From a virus, in IMG/VR virus record IMGVR_UViG_3300000325_000020, positions 1-29,373 of that record: 29,373 nt of DNA. One strand, given 5' to 3'. A program made the position numbers and the translations under genes. This document shows positions 7,599-14,553 of this stretch, one piece after another (position 1 is the first letter of the stretch; each line of letters begins with the position of its first letter). Below the pieces are notes generated by a model. The model was not told the DNA's origin, did not search any database, and worked only from the letters and a program-made list of their open reading frames with translations.

Positions 7599-9302
7599 CT
7601 AATCTACATTACGGTCTAAATACATTTGAGATACAACTTCTGGAGTATTTTTCTTTAATAAGTTTTTCATATTCTTAATTCTATTAATTGTCAATATTAT
7701 ACTTTTTCGTGTATCTTCACGTTTCTTTGGAATGGTTACTAATTCATCACCATCACTTTTAAATTCAGCGGCTATTGATTTAACACTTGCTTCAAGTTTA
7801 ACCAAATAACCTTCAAGTCCAGTTGGGTCTACCTTAATGCGTTTAACCAACTCTTTTTCTGCGTTCTGTAAATCATTCATGTATTTCCAATTGCGTTCTT
7901 TACGAGCAGTAAACTGATTTTTATCTACTATCTTGACCACATTTCCATCAGGAACATATAATACAAGTCCTTCATCTTCTTCACCAAATGCACGTTGAAA
8001 ATCTACTTTCAATACTTTACCTTTCATCTTTTTACCAATCAAATTTGCTATTCTCTGTATTTGATATTTGATTTTTTTATGGTGTGGTTTTCTTGCTGGG
8101 GTATTTAATAAATTTCCATATTTTTCAATCATCTTACTTAACAAAATTTCATAACTTTCTTCAAAATGAACTTGTTTTAAATTTACTTTTGGATTTGAAA
8201 AGAATTTAATGGTAGTTTTCTTATTTGCTTCTTTAGCAAATACATCGTGAAATGCTATTGGAGTTTCTACACCATCAACTATTATTTTAAATAATACTAC
8301 TATACCATCACCAATTTTTTCTGGATCATATAATACTATATTGTAATCCCATGATGGTATTGCCTCACATTCAATAGATATGTTTTTAGTATTACCTTCA
8401 ATGCCAAATTTCTTTGCATATTTATCTACTATTTTCTTATATGGAATTTTCTTTAATAATTTATGATACTTTACGAAATCTTCATAAAAATATAATGAAG
8501 GATAATCTTTTTCGTGTTTAACAGTTTTAGTTTTTGATCCTGAATAAAACCCTCCACCCCTTATTCCAAATTGGAAAAAGTGACCATCTACCTTTTCATT
8601 AACTTCAAATTTTGTATTGTCGGCATTCCACAGTTTTAAGAAGTTTAATAAATCCTTTGGTTTCATATCCTCTATATGTTTAATACCTTCTGTTAAAACT
8701 CCCTCTGTGATACCAAATTTCGTCTTAAAGATACCATATACGGACTTATTAACTTTACCGTATAGAGTTTTAAATGCATCCTTTGGATTATCACCTTTGA
8801 ATGCATTTCTAACAACAGTTCCACTAATAGTTTTTCCATCAATTTTCATTTGAAGTTGTGGGACAGTAATTACATATCCTTTTGTTTCAAAACTTTCCAT
8901 ATCTTTACCTGTATATGGGTTATAATACTTTCCACTTAATCTACCAGCATCCTTTTCACCGAGACCAACTACCAACGCAGTAGTTTTCTCATCAAACTTA
9001 GACTTTATCTCTACAGTATTATATGGATTTTTAACTTGAATGATGTTAGATTTTGGAACTTTAAACATTTTAGATATTATAGCTTCTTTTTCCTTAAAAT
9101 CAAATGGTGATTTACCATCAGTTTTATTTGAAGTTCCTATAAATACATTTTTCTTACCGAATTTTTTAACTAAGAATTCGTATGCGTGATGATGTCCTTT
9201 ATGATATGGTTGGAATCTACCGGAGTATACTGCTATGGTTTTTTTTATTTCACCAGTATCTTCCAATAATTCTTGTATTAACTGTGTTGCTAATTTACTC
9301 AT
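7599..9302 (-). CDS. Fusion of NMN-adenylyltransferase-like domain and KxDG nucleic-acid ligase-like domain
   Basis: The N-terminal half (about 20-195) is a HxGH-type nucleotidyltransferase: GRFQPYHKGHHH (28-39) and the ISGTVVR motif (159-165), as in NadM/NadR-type enzymes that make NAD from NMN and ATP. The second half resembles covalent nucleotidyltransferase ligases: KVDG (237-240, lysine for AMP attachment), FYSGSKTK, ECE (311-313), EDEGLVLY (442-449) and VVKIVDK (455-461), motifs I to V. The linker contains ITE-G (198-201) and LTE-G (203-206), which fit prohead-protease sites. The N-terminus MSKLATQLIQELLE also looks like a leader. The ligase half recalls a domain common in T4-like marine phages. 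RNA rather than DNA as substrate is inference. Confidence 0.8.
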   Translation of the reverse strand: MSKLATQLIQELLEDTGEIKKTIAVYSGRFQPYHKGHHHAYEFLVKKFGKKNVFIGTSNKTDGKSPFDFKEKEAIISKMFKVPKSNIIQVKNPYNTVEIKSKFDEKTTALVVGLGEKDAGRLSGKYYNPYTGKDMESFETKGYVITVPQLQMKIDGKTISGTVVRNAFKGDNPKDAFKTLYGKVNKSVYGIFKTKFGITEGVLTEGIKHIEDMKPKDLLNFLKLWNADNTKFEVNEKVDGHFFQFGIRGGGFYSGSKTKTVKHEKDYPSLYFYEDFVKYHKLLKKIPYKKIVDKYAKKFGIEGNTKNISIECEAIPSWDYNIVLYDPEKIGDGIVVLFKIIVDGVETPIAFHDVFAKEANKKTTIKFFSNPKVNLKQVHFEESYEILLSKMIEKYGNLLNTPARKPHHKKIKYQIQRIANLIGKKMKGKVLKVDFQRAFGEEDEGLVLYVPDGNVVKIVDKNQFTARKERNWKYMNDLQNAEKELVKRIKVDPTGLEGYLVKLEASVKSIAAEFKSDGDELVTIPKKREDTRKSIILTINRIKNMKNLLKKNTPEVVSQMYLDRNVD

Positions 9303-9451
9303 CTTCGTCCACCTTTATCAAAGTCCTTTGAAAACTTCTGTAATTTACCAAATGCTCTAAACTTTTTCATTTTCTCTTGTTTACTCCATTTCATTTTATC
9401 AAATACTTTCATTCTCTCCGTTAGTGGAAGTAGTGATGACAATTTAATCAT
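9299..9451 (-). CDS. Small basic leader-tagged protein (50 aa)
   Basis: A 50-codon gene fills the gap between the HAD phosphatase and the fusion ligase. It overlaps the former by 8 bases and the latter in ATGA. It reads MIKLSSLLPLTE followed by a Lys/Arg-rich helix (MKVFDKMKWSKQEKMKKFRAF). Leader plus short basic body resembles T4 internal head proteins, which bind packaged DNA. Function is inferred from this architecture only. Confidence 0.7.
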   Translation of the reverse strand: MIKLSSLLPLTERMKVFDKMKWSKQEKMKKFRAFGKLQKFSKDFDKGGRR

Positions 9452-9968
9452 ATTTTACCAACTGTGACTTCATTTTTATATGTGGATATTTCCGTTTTAA
9501 TTTCTTTACTGCATTTACATTTTTATTGGAATCATCGAAAAATGCTATATCATCGTATCCTTTTTTGATTTGGCCTTCTACCCAATCCGCTTTCTTTTGT
9601 GGATTTGCATCTGCAAGTGCTACTACAAATACATCTCCGTGGCCACTATCCTTAAAAAATTGTCTGACTGGTTTATATTTTGATCTGGCTGTAAGTATAG
9701 TTAGACGACGATTTCCAACTGCACTATGTATTCTCTTAAATACCTTAAACATACTTTTTATTTTTTTAGGGTCTATTACTTTATCAAATTCTGAAAAATC
9801 TATTTCATCACCTGGTTCTGGTTTATATACTGCGTATAGTCCTGGTGTCATTGTTATTTTCTTTCCATTACGCATTAAATAAACTTTAGAATTAGATTTT
9901 ACTAGTGTATCATCAAAATCAAATACTCGGAGTTTTTTTTCTATTAATAAATCTTTAAGTTTTATCAC
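9444..9968 (-). CDS. HAD-family phosphatase, leader-tagged (polynucleotide 3'-phosphatase-like)
   Basis: The 174-residue enzyme starts at a GTG and begins MIKLKDLLIE. A complete HAD core follows: motif I DFDDT (17-21), motif II LTAR (92-95, Thr), motif III lysine in PQKKADW, and motif IV FFDDS (143-147). Small HAD phosphatases of this size in T4-like phages resemble the 3'-phosphatase half of polynucleotide kinase. With the adjacent ligase-like protein, an RNA or DNA end-healing role is plausible. No kinase P-loop is present. Other phosphate-ester substrates cannot be excluded. Confidence 0.85.
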   Translation of the reverse strand: MIKLKDLLIEKKLRVFDFDDTLVKSNSKVYLMRNGKKITMTPGLYAVYKPEPGDEIDFSEFDKVIDPKKIKSMFKVFKRIHSAVGNRRLTILTARSKYKPVRQFFKDSGHGDVFVVALADANPQKKADWVEGQIKKGYDDIAFFDDSNKNVNAVKKLKRKYPHIKMKSQLVKYD

Positions 9969-10059
9969 TACCTAATTCCATCACATAATATAGTATTACA
10001 AACACCACCGCACTCAATAATAAAAAATCAAATTTTGCTACTATGAAATCACTAAACAT
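9955..10059 (-). CDS. 34-residue single-helix membrane protein
   Basis: The frame starts in a TAATG overlap with the previous stop and ends inside the HAD gene start, a typical coupled position. It reads MFSDFIVAKF and then one hydrophobic helix (FLLLSAVVFVILYYVM) and a short polar tail. Function is unknown. The tight overlaps on both sides make it a credible gene despite its size. Confidence 0.6.
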   Translation of the reverse strand: MFSDFIVAKFDFLLLSAVVFVILYYVMELGSDKT

Positions 10060-10331
10060 TACTTATCTAGCTTCCAACGTTTATCTGCTATTTTCTTCAT
10101 ACTTTTAAGAATAGTTTCTAATGCAACTACACTCTGATAATTATGTTTCCAATTTGGTTTAACAAAATCTTTATTTGTCCTGTTGGCCGTATTAAATATT
10201 TTATTAGCATGACCAAGAACTGTTTTAGCATATATTCTAAATTTTTTAGTTAGTTCTTCCCTTCCACTTTCACTAATAATCTCTCTAATCTTTTTTCGTA
10301 ATACTCGTTCTTGTAATTCATCTTTTGCCAT
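10059..10331 (-). CDS. Small helical protein with long leader-type N-terminus
   Basis: The frame extends upstream to a TTG at 10421, but the supported start is an ATG at 10331: GGGAG lies just upstream of three consecutive ATGs, at best distance for the third. The 90-residue product begins MAKDELQERVLRKKIREIISE, resembling the long leader family (amphipathic, ending I-S-E before Ser). The remainder is a basic helical body (about 25-90). No known domain was recognised. Confidence 0.65.
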   Translation of the reverse strand: MAKDELQERVLRKKIREIISESGREELTKKFRIYAKTVLGHANKIFNTANRTNKDFVKPNWKHNYQSVVALETILKSMKKIADKRWKLDK

Positions 10332-10405
10332 CATCATCTCCCGTTTAGATATTTTAACTTTTTGTTTTCCGATTTCTCTCGGTTTGTCTATGTGAAATTG
10401 TGCTA

Positions 10406-10642
10406 TTATTTTATATCCCAAGTTTTAATAGATTTTAAAACATAAGTAAGCGTTCCAACCTCATAATTAAATGCCTTTGCTAATTTATCATTTTTAAGAT
10501 GTAAAATCATTGAGTATTTCTTAAATGTTTCTATTGAAGATTTAAGTGTTTTTACTATAGCCATTTTATTTCCAGCACCTGCATATTCATTCAAAAGTTC
10601 TTCTCTGATGAGTTCTCTTAGTTGTGTTTTAGTTATTTTCAT
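10406..10642 (-). CDS. Leader-tagged small helical protein (MKITKTQL family)
   Basis: 78 residues. The N-terminus MKITKTQLRELIREELLNE is nearly identical to those at 10925 and 12186, whereas the bodies are unrelated. After the leader there is YAGAGNK and then two amphipathic helices. A GGAGAAATAAA ribosome cassette precedes the ATG. The conserved N-terminus on different bodies indicates a targeting tag rather than a shared fold. Confidence 0.75.
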   Translation of the reverse strand: MKITKTQLRELIREELLNEYAGAGNKMAIVKTLKSSIETFKKYSMILHLKNDKLAKAFNYEVGTLTYVLKSIKTWDIK

Positions 10643-10664
10643 TTTATTTCTCCATTAAAGTGTA

Positions 10665-10925
10665 TCACTCAAATTTCATTGGTTCTTGTGCCACTTTGTC
10701 TGCAAGTGTACCTATACCAAAACTGACCTGGGATAAAAGTTCAAGCCAAGAATCCAAATTTTCCTTTCCTTTTATTGAAGATTTTACCTCTTTGATAGCC
10801 TTACCCAACATCTTTTCATAAACCAGTAAATGTTTTAATAATTCCTTTTTCCTCGTTGGGTCATCCCACCCCTCATTTAACTCTTCCCGAATCATTTCTT
10901 TTAATTGTGTTTTAGTTATTTTCAT
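10665..10925 (-). CDS. Leader-tagged small helical protein (MKITKTQL family)
   Basis: An upstream TTG would extend the frame to 10940, but GGAGG eight bases before the ATG at 10925 fixes the start at MKITKTQLKEMIREELNE. The body (about 68 residues) is helical with a WLELLSQVSFGIGTLADKVA stretch. It shares only the leader with its neighbours. The ribosome site lies within the last codons of the gene upstream. Confidence 0.75.
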   Translation of the reverse strand: MKITKTQLKEMIREELNEGWDDPTRKKELLKHLLVYEKMLGKAIKEVKSSIKGKENLDSWLELLSQVSFGIGTLADKVAQEPMKFE

Positions 10926-10929
10926 TCTA

Positions 10930-11211
10930 CTATCCTCCAAACCTACTGTTTTTCCACATCAACTTCTGCAATCTTTCATACTCACGTTGTTGTTCTGGTG
11001 ATATTTTAATTGTTTTCAATGGCCCAAATATTCTTTGTTTTCTACTGTTTTGTTTATAAACATCATCCATCTTCTTTTCATCTTTATCTACTGCAATTAC
11101 TTTTTTAAGGTTGCTACTTACCACTATCCAATATCCAGCCTTTCTCATTTCTTGTGCCTTGTCAATAGTAATGTCTACTTTTTCGTTTAGTAAATCTATT
11201 AGTTTAATCAT
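10930..11211 (-). CDS. Leader-tagged small basic protein (MIKLxDLL family)
   Basis: 93 residues beginning MIKLIDLLNE, the short leader family. The body has one compact strand/helix unit (AGYWIVVSSNLKKVIAVDKDE) and a basic C-terminus rich in Arg and Lys. The start overlaps the stop of the ADP-ribosyltransferase gene in ATGA. Small basic tagged proteins are what T4 internal proteins look like, but the fold is not recognised. Confidence 0.7.
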   Translation of the reverse strand: MIKLIDLLNEKVDITIDKAQEMRKAGYWIVVSSNLKKVIAVDKDEKKMDDVYKQNSRKQRIFGPLKTIKISPEQQREYERLQKLMWKNSRFGG

Positions 11212-11765
11212 TTTATACCCATCAACTCTAATTCTTTTTCCCAGAATAATCCGTATACGGCTAATGCATTGACTTTAACTAACACATTCATTGTGTTTCC
11301 AACGTGAAATACTTCTTGTTCATTTCTTTTTAATCCAACTTCTTTTCCAATCTTACCTAACCACTTATAATTACCAACAAAATTATTATCTATTTTAGTA
11401 ATAATAATTGATTCTGGATAATCGGGCTTAGCATTATATTTAGCAAACTTTTGAGCTAAATCAAAATTATATGTAAATGATTGTACTGGTCGTCTTGACC
11501 TATACTTCATTTTTAAAAACAACCATTTGTCATCTCGTTTAGCTATTTTTAGTTTTTTTAAATCTTTTTTAGATATAGCCGTTCCTCTATACACTTCACC
11601 ACTAATCGGGTTTAATTCTTTTGAGTATTTAGATTTTTTTGAATACAAAGATTTAATAGTAGAATCTATTTTAGTAGTTCTTTCACCGCCAGCTTTCATA
11701 TACTTTTTTAACATTTCTATTTCAGTATCTAAGTTTTCTGTCAATAAATCTTTTAGCTTTATCAT
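11208..11765 (-). CDS. Leader-tagged mono-ADP-ribosyltransferase (Alt-like)
   Basis: The 185-residue protein begins MIKLKDLLTE. It then shows the three catalytic landmarks of the R-S-E class of NAD-dependent ADP-ribosyltransferases in the right order: EVYRGTA (R60), VQSFTYNFDLAQKFA (S96, T98) and NEQEVFHVG (E149, E151). T4 Alt, which is packaged in the head, injected and modifies host RNA polymerase, has the same NExEV context and is also processed after an N-terminal L-I-T-E. This protein is much shorter and is essentially the catalytic domain. The target is unknown; modification of a host protein or nucleic acid right after infection is inference. It lies near an NAD-synthesis-type domain. 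Confidence 0.75.
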   Translation of the reverse strand: MIKLKDLLTENLDTEIEMLKKYMKAGGERTTKIDSTIKSLYSKKSKYSKELNPISGEVYRGTAISKKDLKKLKIAKRDDKWLFLKMKYRSRRPVQSFTYNFDLAQKFAKYNAKPDYPESIIITKIDNNFVGNYKWLGKIGKEVGLKRNEQEVFHVGNTMNVLVKVNALAVYGLFWEKELELMGIK

Positions 11766-11808
11766 AATATTTCTCCTAATAATAAAAAGCTATGTTTAGT
11801 TTCAGTTC

Positions 11809-12186
11809 TTACAATATGTACGTACTTTTGACTTTATAGTTAATTTTCTTTTTACCATCTTCATCTATATACTCTATGTCAAAATCAAAGCTAGGAACTG
11901 ACCCAAAATAATAAAATCTCACATCTACAATTTTACCCTTAGTAGCAGGAATTTTTTTCGTTTTCCCATGAGCAGTAACAACCTTATACCTATCATAGGT
12001 TACATTACTTCCTTTGAGTTTATTAATCGCAGACTTTATTAACTTATCCTCAGTAGTATCTCTAGCCTTTTCAGCACCATCTGCTATACCATTTCCAAGA
12101 GCATTAATTTGCTTTGAAGATACCGTGCCTTCATTCAATATTTCCTCTCTAATCATTTCTCTTAATTGTGTTTTAGTTATTTTCAT
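11809..12186 (-). CDS. Leader-tagged small protein (MKITKTQL family)
   Basis: 125 residues with N-terminus MKITKTQLREMIREEILNE followed by GTVSS. A helical linker follows, and from about residue 60 a beta-rich domain with alternating Val/Tyr/Phe (VDVRFYYFGSVPSFDFDIEY), reminiscent of small secreted or internal protein folds. The ribosome site is AGGA. It is the first gene of the tagged series in the direction of transcription. Confidence 0.7.
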   Translation of the reverse strand: MKITKTQLREMIREEILNEGTVSSKQINALGNGIADGAEKARDTTEDKLIKSAINKLKGSNVTYDRYKVVTAHGKTKKIPATKGKIVDVRFYYFGSVPSFDFDIEYIDEDGKKKINYKVKSTYIL

Positions 12187-12211
12187 TTTATTTATATCCT
12201 ATAGTTATATG

Positions 12212-12217
12212 ATTATA
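12212..12217 (-). promoter_or_regulatory. Possible -10 element before the leader-tagged gene block
   Basis: The 50-base gap 12187-12236 has on the minus strand a perfect TATAAT, about 22 bases before the AGGA ribosome site of the gene at 12186. No good -35 is present 17 bases upstream (only an A/T run). It could be a middle-type promoter needing a phage activator, or chance in AT-rich DNA. Confidence 0.3.
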
Positions 12218-12236
12218 AATATACAAAACTTTTTTT

Positions 12237-12812
12237 TTAATCCCATAAACTGAAAAAGTATTCTCCAATCAATTCAAAGGAACGTTTTACAGAACTATTC
12301 AATTTTTCATACTCACCGTCTTTTTTGTAATCGTAGTCAGCATCATGGATTAGTTTGGCACACTTGAGCCCGTAAATGATTTCCCCATACACATTCTGCA
12401 TACGTTGTTCTGCTTTCTCACTCGCTTCATCTGTTGGATTTCCATCTTCATCAACTCCATCTTTTTCATCGTAGAAAGCCATTGAAACACCTACGTGGTC
12501 TTTTTTCAAGCTCTCAAACATTGGAATTAGAATTGTGACTAAATGGTAATCAATCCCCCAAGTATCCTGGTAAGAGTAGCCTTGTTTTGCTCGTTGGTAG
12601 TAATGCTTCAAAGCCCCTGGTCGAATTTTATCCCACCAGTCGTTTAAAACTTTTTGGTGAAATGGAAAATAAATCCAGTCTTCCCATTTTGCTATAAACC
12701 AATTTCGTTGTGAGTCGCGATAATCCATCATTTCTCTTAAGTCTGTGAAACATACATCTCCACCATCAGTGGATATACATCCTTCGCAAGTTTCTTCATT
12801 GTGTTTTTTCAT
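12237..12812 (-). CDS. Conserved phage hypothetical protein, Trp/Tyr-rich
   Basis: The 191-residue protein is soluble. It contains a CEGC pair with a further Cys near the N-terminus, many aromatic residues, and a central segment (RAKQGYSYQDTWGIDYHLVTILIPM) of a type widespread in tailed phages and always unannotated as far as I recall. Acidic linker DEKDGVDEDGNPTDEASEK at about 118-136. It is probably an early or middle accessory protein. No enzymatic motif was identified. Confidence 0.75.
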   Translation of the reverse strand: MKKHNEETCEGCISTDGGDVCFTDLREMMDYRDSQRNWFIAKWEDWIYFPFHQKVLNDWWDKIRPGALKHYYQRAKQGYSYQDTWGIDYHLVTILIPMFESLKKDHVGVSMAFYDEKDGVDEDGNPTDEASEKAEQRMQNVYGEIIYGLKCAKLIHDADYDYKKDGEYEKLNSSVKRSFELIGEYFFSLWD

Positions 12813-13051
12813 TTTACCTCTTCCATTTTTATTGATTTATTATTAACTTCTACATCGTAGTAAATAGTTTTCGGTTTTGGCTTATTCATATTGTTTACAT
12901 CTAATCGTATTCTATTTCTAGCATGCGACGGATCTCCAGATGCATGTCCTTCTAATGATGTGTATAATCCATACCATCTTTTTTTATATGGTTCATGAAC
13001 TGTAATTCCCAAATCATTTTTCCACGATTTTATTTTATATTTGTATTTCAT
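12809..13051 (-). CDS. Small basic protein of unknown function
   Basis: 80 residues, lysine- and tyrosine-rich, with KSWKNDLGITVHEPYKKRWYGLYTSLEGHAS in the N-terminal half and a beta-type C-terminus. Starts in an ATGA overlap with the micro-gene upstream and ends in a second ATGA overlap with the following gene. No family was recognised. Confidence 0.65.
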   Translation of the reverse strand: MKYKYKIKSWKNDLGITVHEPYKKRWYGLYTSLEGHASGDPSHARNRIRLDVNNMNKPKPKTIYYDVEVNNKSIKMEEVK

Positions 13052-13152
13052 TTGTTTCTAATATCCTCTAAAATTTCTATTATATTCTGTAGTCCTTCTT
13101 TTATCATGTTAAATAAAAATCCTACTACTACTAATATAGCAAGTTCTATCAT
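13048..13152 (-). CDS. 34-residue membrane-associated micro-protein
   Basis: The frame has ATGA overlaps at both ends, placing it firmly in the gene train. It reads a hydrophobic helix MIELAILVVVGFLFNMI and then an amphipathic helix KEGLQNIIEILEDIRNK. It probably inserts in the membrane as a hairpin or surface helix. Function is unknown. Confidence 0.6.
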   Translation of the reverse strand: MIELAILVVVGFLFNMIKEGLQNIIEILEDIRNK

Positions 13153-13595
13153 ATTAATCCCCGCCGTCTCATATCATCTTGAATCACATCGCAATACTCT
13201 TTACTCGTTTTGAGTGATGGAGCATCACCTGTTAGTTTTTCCATTTCACTACGATAATGTTTTATACCATCCAACTTTCTATCCTGTTTTATAAAATCTT
13301 CTATATCAAAATCTATAGTGAGTTTGTTGCTTGACCCTGCACCATTCTTGATTTTGTTTCGTATTCTCCATATTTTATTTGCCGCTTTCATTGTTTCAGC
13401 TAACGTTTCCCGTTCTGTATCAGCATCTGGCATTTTTTTACCTGTATGAAAATCTCTTACTACATTCATCATAACACTTGCAGATATTAAATGGTCGTCA
13501 AATAATTCATTGTCAGTAACTTCATCTGATTCAGTTTCTTCTACTAGTTCAATTAGCAACTGTAACTTATCTAAAGTTTTAGTGTATTTAGTCAT
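13149..13595 (-). CDS. Unknown helical charged protein
   Basis: The 148-residue protein is predicted mostly helical, with acidic N-terminal half (ELVEETESDEVTDNELFDD) and more basic second half ending DDMRRRGLI. No cysteine cluster or membrane helix. It could be a nucleic-acid-handling accessory, but nothing in the sequence identifies it. Confidence 0.65.
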   Translation of the reverse strand: MTKYTKTLDKLQLLIELVEETESDEVTDNELFDDHLISASVMMNVVRDFHTGKKMPDADTERETLAETMKAANKIWRIRNKIKNGAGSSNKLTIDFDIEDFIKQDRKLDGIKHYRSEMEKLTGDAPSLKTSKEYCDVIQDDMRRRGLI

Positions 13596-13601
13596 ATTGT
13601 G

Positions 13602-13886
13602 TTAGGCTACCACCATGGGGAATAAAGTTACTTCTTTGCCGTTAGCAAGTTTCTTTGTTATATCTTTATTTTCAAACCAATGCATTACTAAATCTTTTAA
13701 GAGTTCTAAGTCAATTACTTTTGTAGGTTGAACTACAGTTGGTTCACTATTACCTATATCACAGTAAAGAAAATCTACAACATAGTATTCATCTGGACAA
13801 TGTTTATTTAACTTATGTCGCATTTCTTTTATGCTATCTGGAATTGATAGTTCCAATGGTTCTAATTCGGGGCTAATTACTTTCAT
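13602..13886 (-). CDS. Small unknown protein
   Basis: 94 residues beginning MKVISPELEPLELSIPDSI, with a central segment HCPDEYYVVDFLYCDIG and a C-terminal helix plus strand (ELLKDLVMHWF). Compact alpha/beta character. The preceding short frame overlaps its start, so it is translated in series. Not recognised. Confidence 0.65.
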   Translation of the reverse strand: MKVISPELEPLELSIPDSIKEMRHKLNKHCPDEYYVVDFLYCDIGNSEPTVVQPTKVIDLELLKDLVMHWFENKDITKKLANGKEVTLFPMVVA

Positions 13887-14043
13887 CTATAATCACCGTA
13901 TTTTCGCTAATATCAGTTTCAAATAGTATAGTATCATCGGGAATATCATTTTGAATATGCATCCAAACTTCATTCCCATTAATTAATAGTGGAAATTCAG
14001 CTGAATATGTTTTTATAAATTTAATTAATTTGGCTTCAGACAT
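13873..14043 (-). CDS. 56-residue acidic protein, possibly the 3' part of a frameshifted gene
   Basis: The frame from the ATG at 14043 reads MSEAKLIKFIKTYSAEFPLL...NGNEVWMHIQNDIPDD and ends overlapping the next gene start. It has no good ribosome site. A proper AGGA site and ATG lie upstream at 14102, but that frame (MKNYNKLVN...) stops after 18 codons. A shift of one base after about codon 6 would join it to VSKFIPNGGYEDLS, which runs straight into this frame. So the intact gene was probably 14102-13873, disrupted by one indel or by a sequencing error. Confidence 0.5.
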   Translation of the reverse strand: MSEAKLIKFIKTYSAEFPLLINGNEVWMHIQNDIPDDTILFETDISENTVIIDESN

Positions 14044-14118
14044 ACTTAAATCTTCATACCCACCATTGGGAATAAATTTACTAACTTATTATAATTTTTC
14101 ATTTTATTTATCCTATAT

Positions 14119-14373
14119 TTATTCTGTATTATAGATATGTCCAGAAAAGCGTTCATCTTTTTCTTGCGTTAAGTTTCTTAATGTGAATCCAGTATCATCA
14201 AATACGTCACCTAACATTTCTGTCTCGTCGAATTCGATAATGTCGCCAGGCAACCAATTTAACTTATCTGTAAGATCGTCTGGTAAAACTATGTATAGTT
14301 CACCGTCAGTATCTTTTTGTACTTTTGTGCTCCATGTTGTTGATGGTTCACCTCGTTTTGGACTGTTATTCAT
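14119..14373 (-). CDS. AbrB/SpoVT-like swapped-hairpin DNA-binding-type protein
   Basis: The 84-residue protein contains GELYIVLPDDLTDKLNWLPGD and then IIEF. The spacing of Leu-Pro, a short helix, Gly-Asp and a beta strand is that of AbrB-type looped-hinge domains (MazE/AbrB regulators). The C-terminal half is acidic and probably non-DNA-binding. The partner gene downstream in transcription is unknown, and no toxin-like gene is adjacent, so a regulator is more likely than an antitoxin. Moderate certainty. Confidence 0.55.
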   Translation of the reverse strand: MNNSPKRGEPSTTWSTKVQKDTDGELYIVLPDDLTDKLNWLPGDIIEFDETEMLGDVFDDTGFTLRNLTQEKDERFSGHIYNTE

Positions 14374-14552
14374 TTTGTAACTCCGTTTTGTTTATAAAAA
14401 TCATCTAATTCATCTGCACCTAACATCTCAAATTCTATCACATCAAATGGGTGTCCCTCTAATGGTCTGTATAAGTGAGTTATTCCATCTTCATCCATCC
14501 CCAAGAATAACCAGCCTTGTCCATTCCACCATACATAATCATTGTTTTTCAT
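14370..14552 (-). CDS. Small Trp-rich protein
   Basis: 60 residues. The N-terminus MKNNDYVWWNGQGWLFLGMDEDG is a small beta-hairpin-rich segment, and VIEFEMLGADELDDF in the C-terminal half echoes IIEFDETEMLGDVFDD of the neighbour at 14119-14373. The start codon of that neighbour overlaps this stop in ATGA. Function is unknown. Confidence 0.6.
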   Translation of the reverse strand: MKNNDYVWWNGQGWLFLGMDEDGITHLYRPLEGHPFDVIEFEMLGADELDDFYKQNGVTK

Positions 14553-14553
14553 T

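Noticed and set aside
10332-10421. Upstream TTG start (MGYKIIAQFHIDKP...) for the gene at 10059-10331
   Set aside because: No ribosome site precedes it and it overlaps the end of the previous gene; GGGAG before ATGATGATG supports the shorter start.
14119-14552. Toxin-antitoxin pair
   Set aside because: Only an AbrB-like candidate was found; the neighbour is a small Trp-rich protein without toxin signature.
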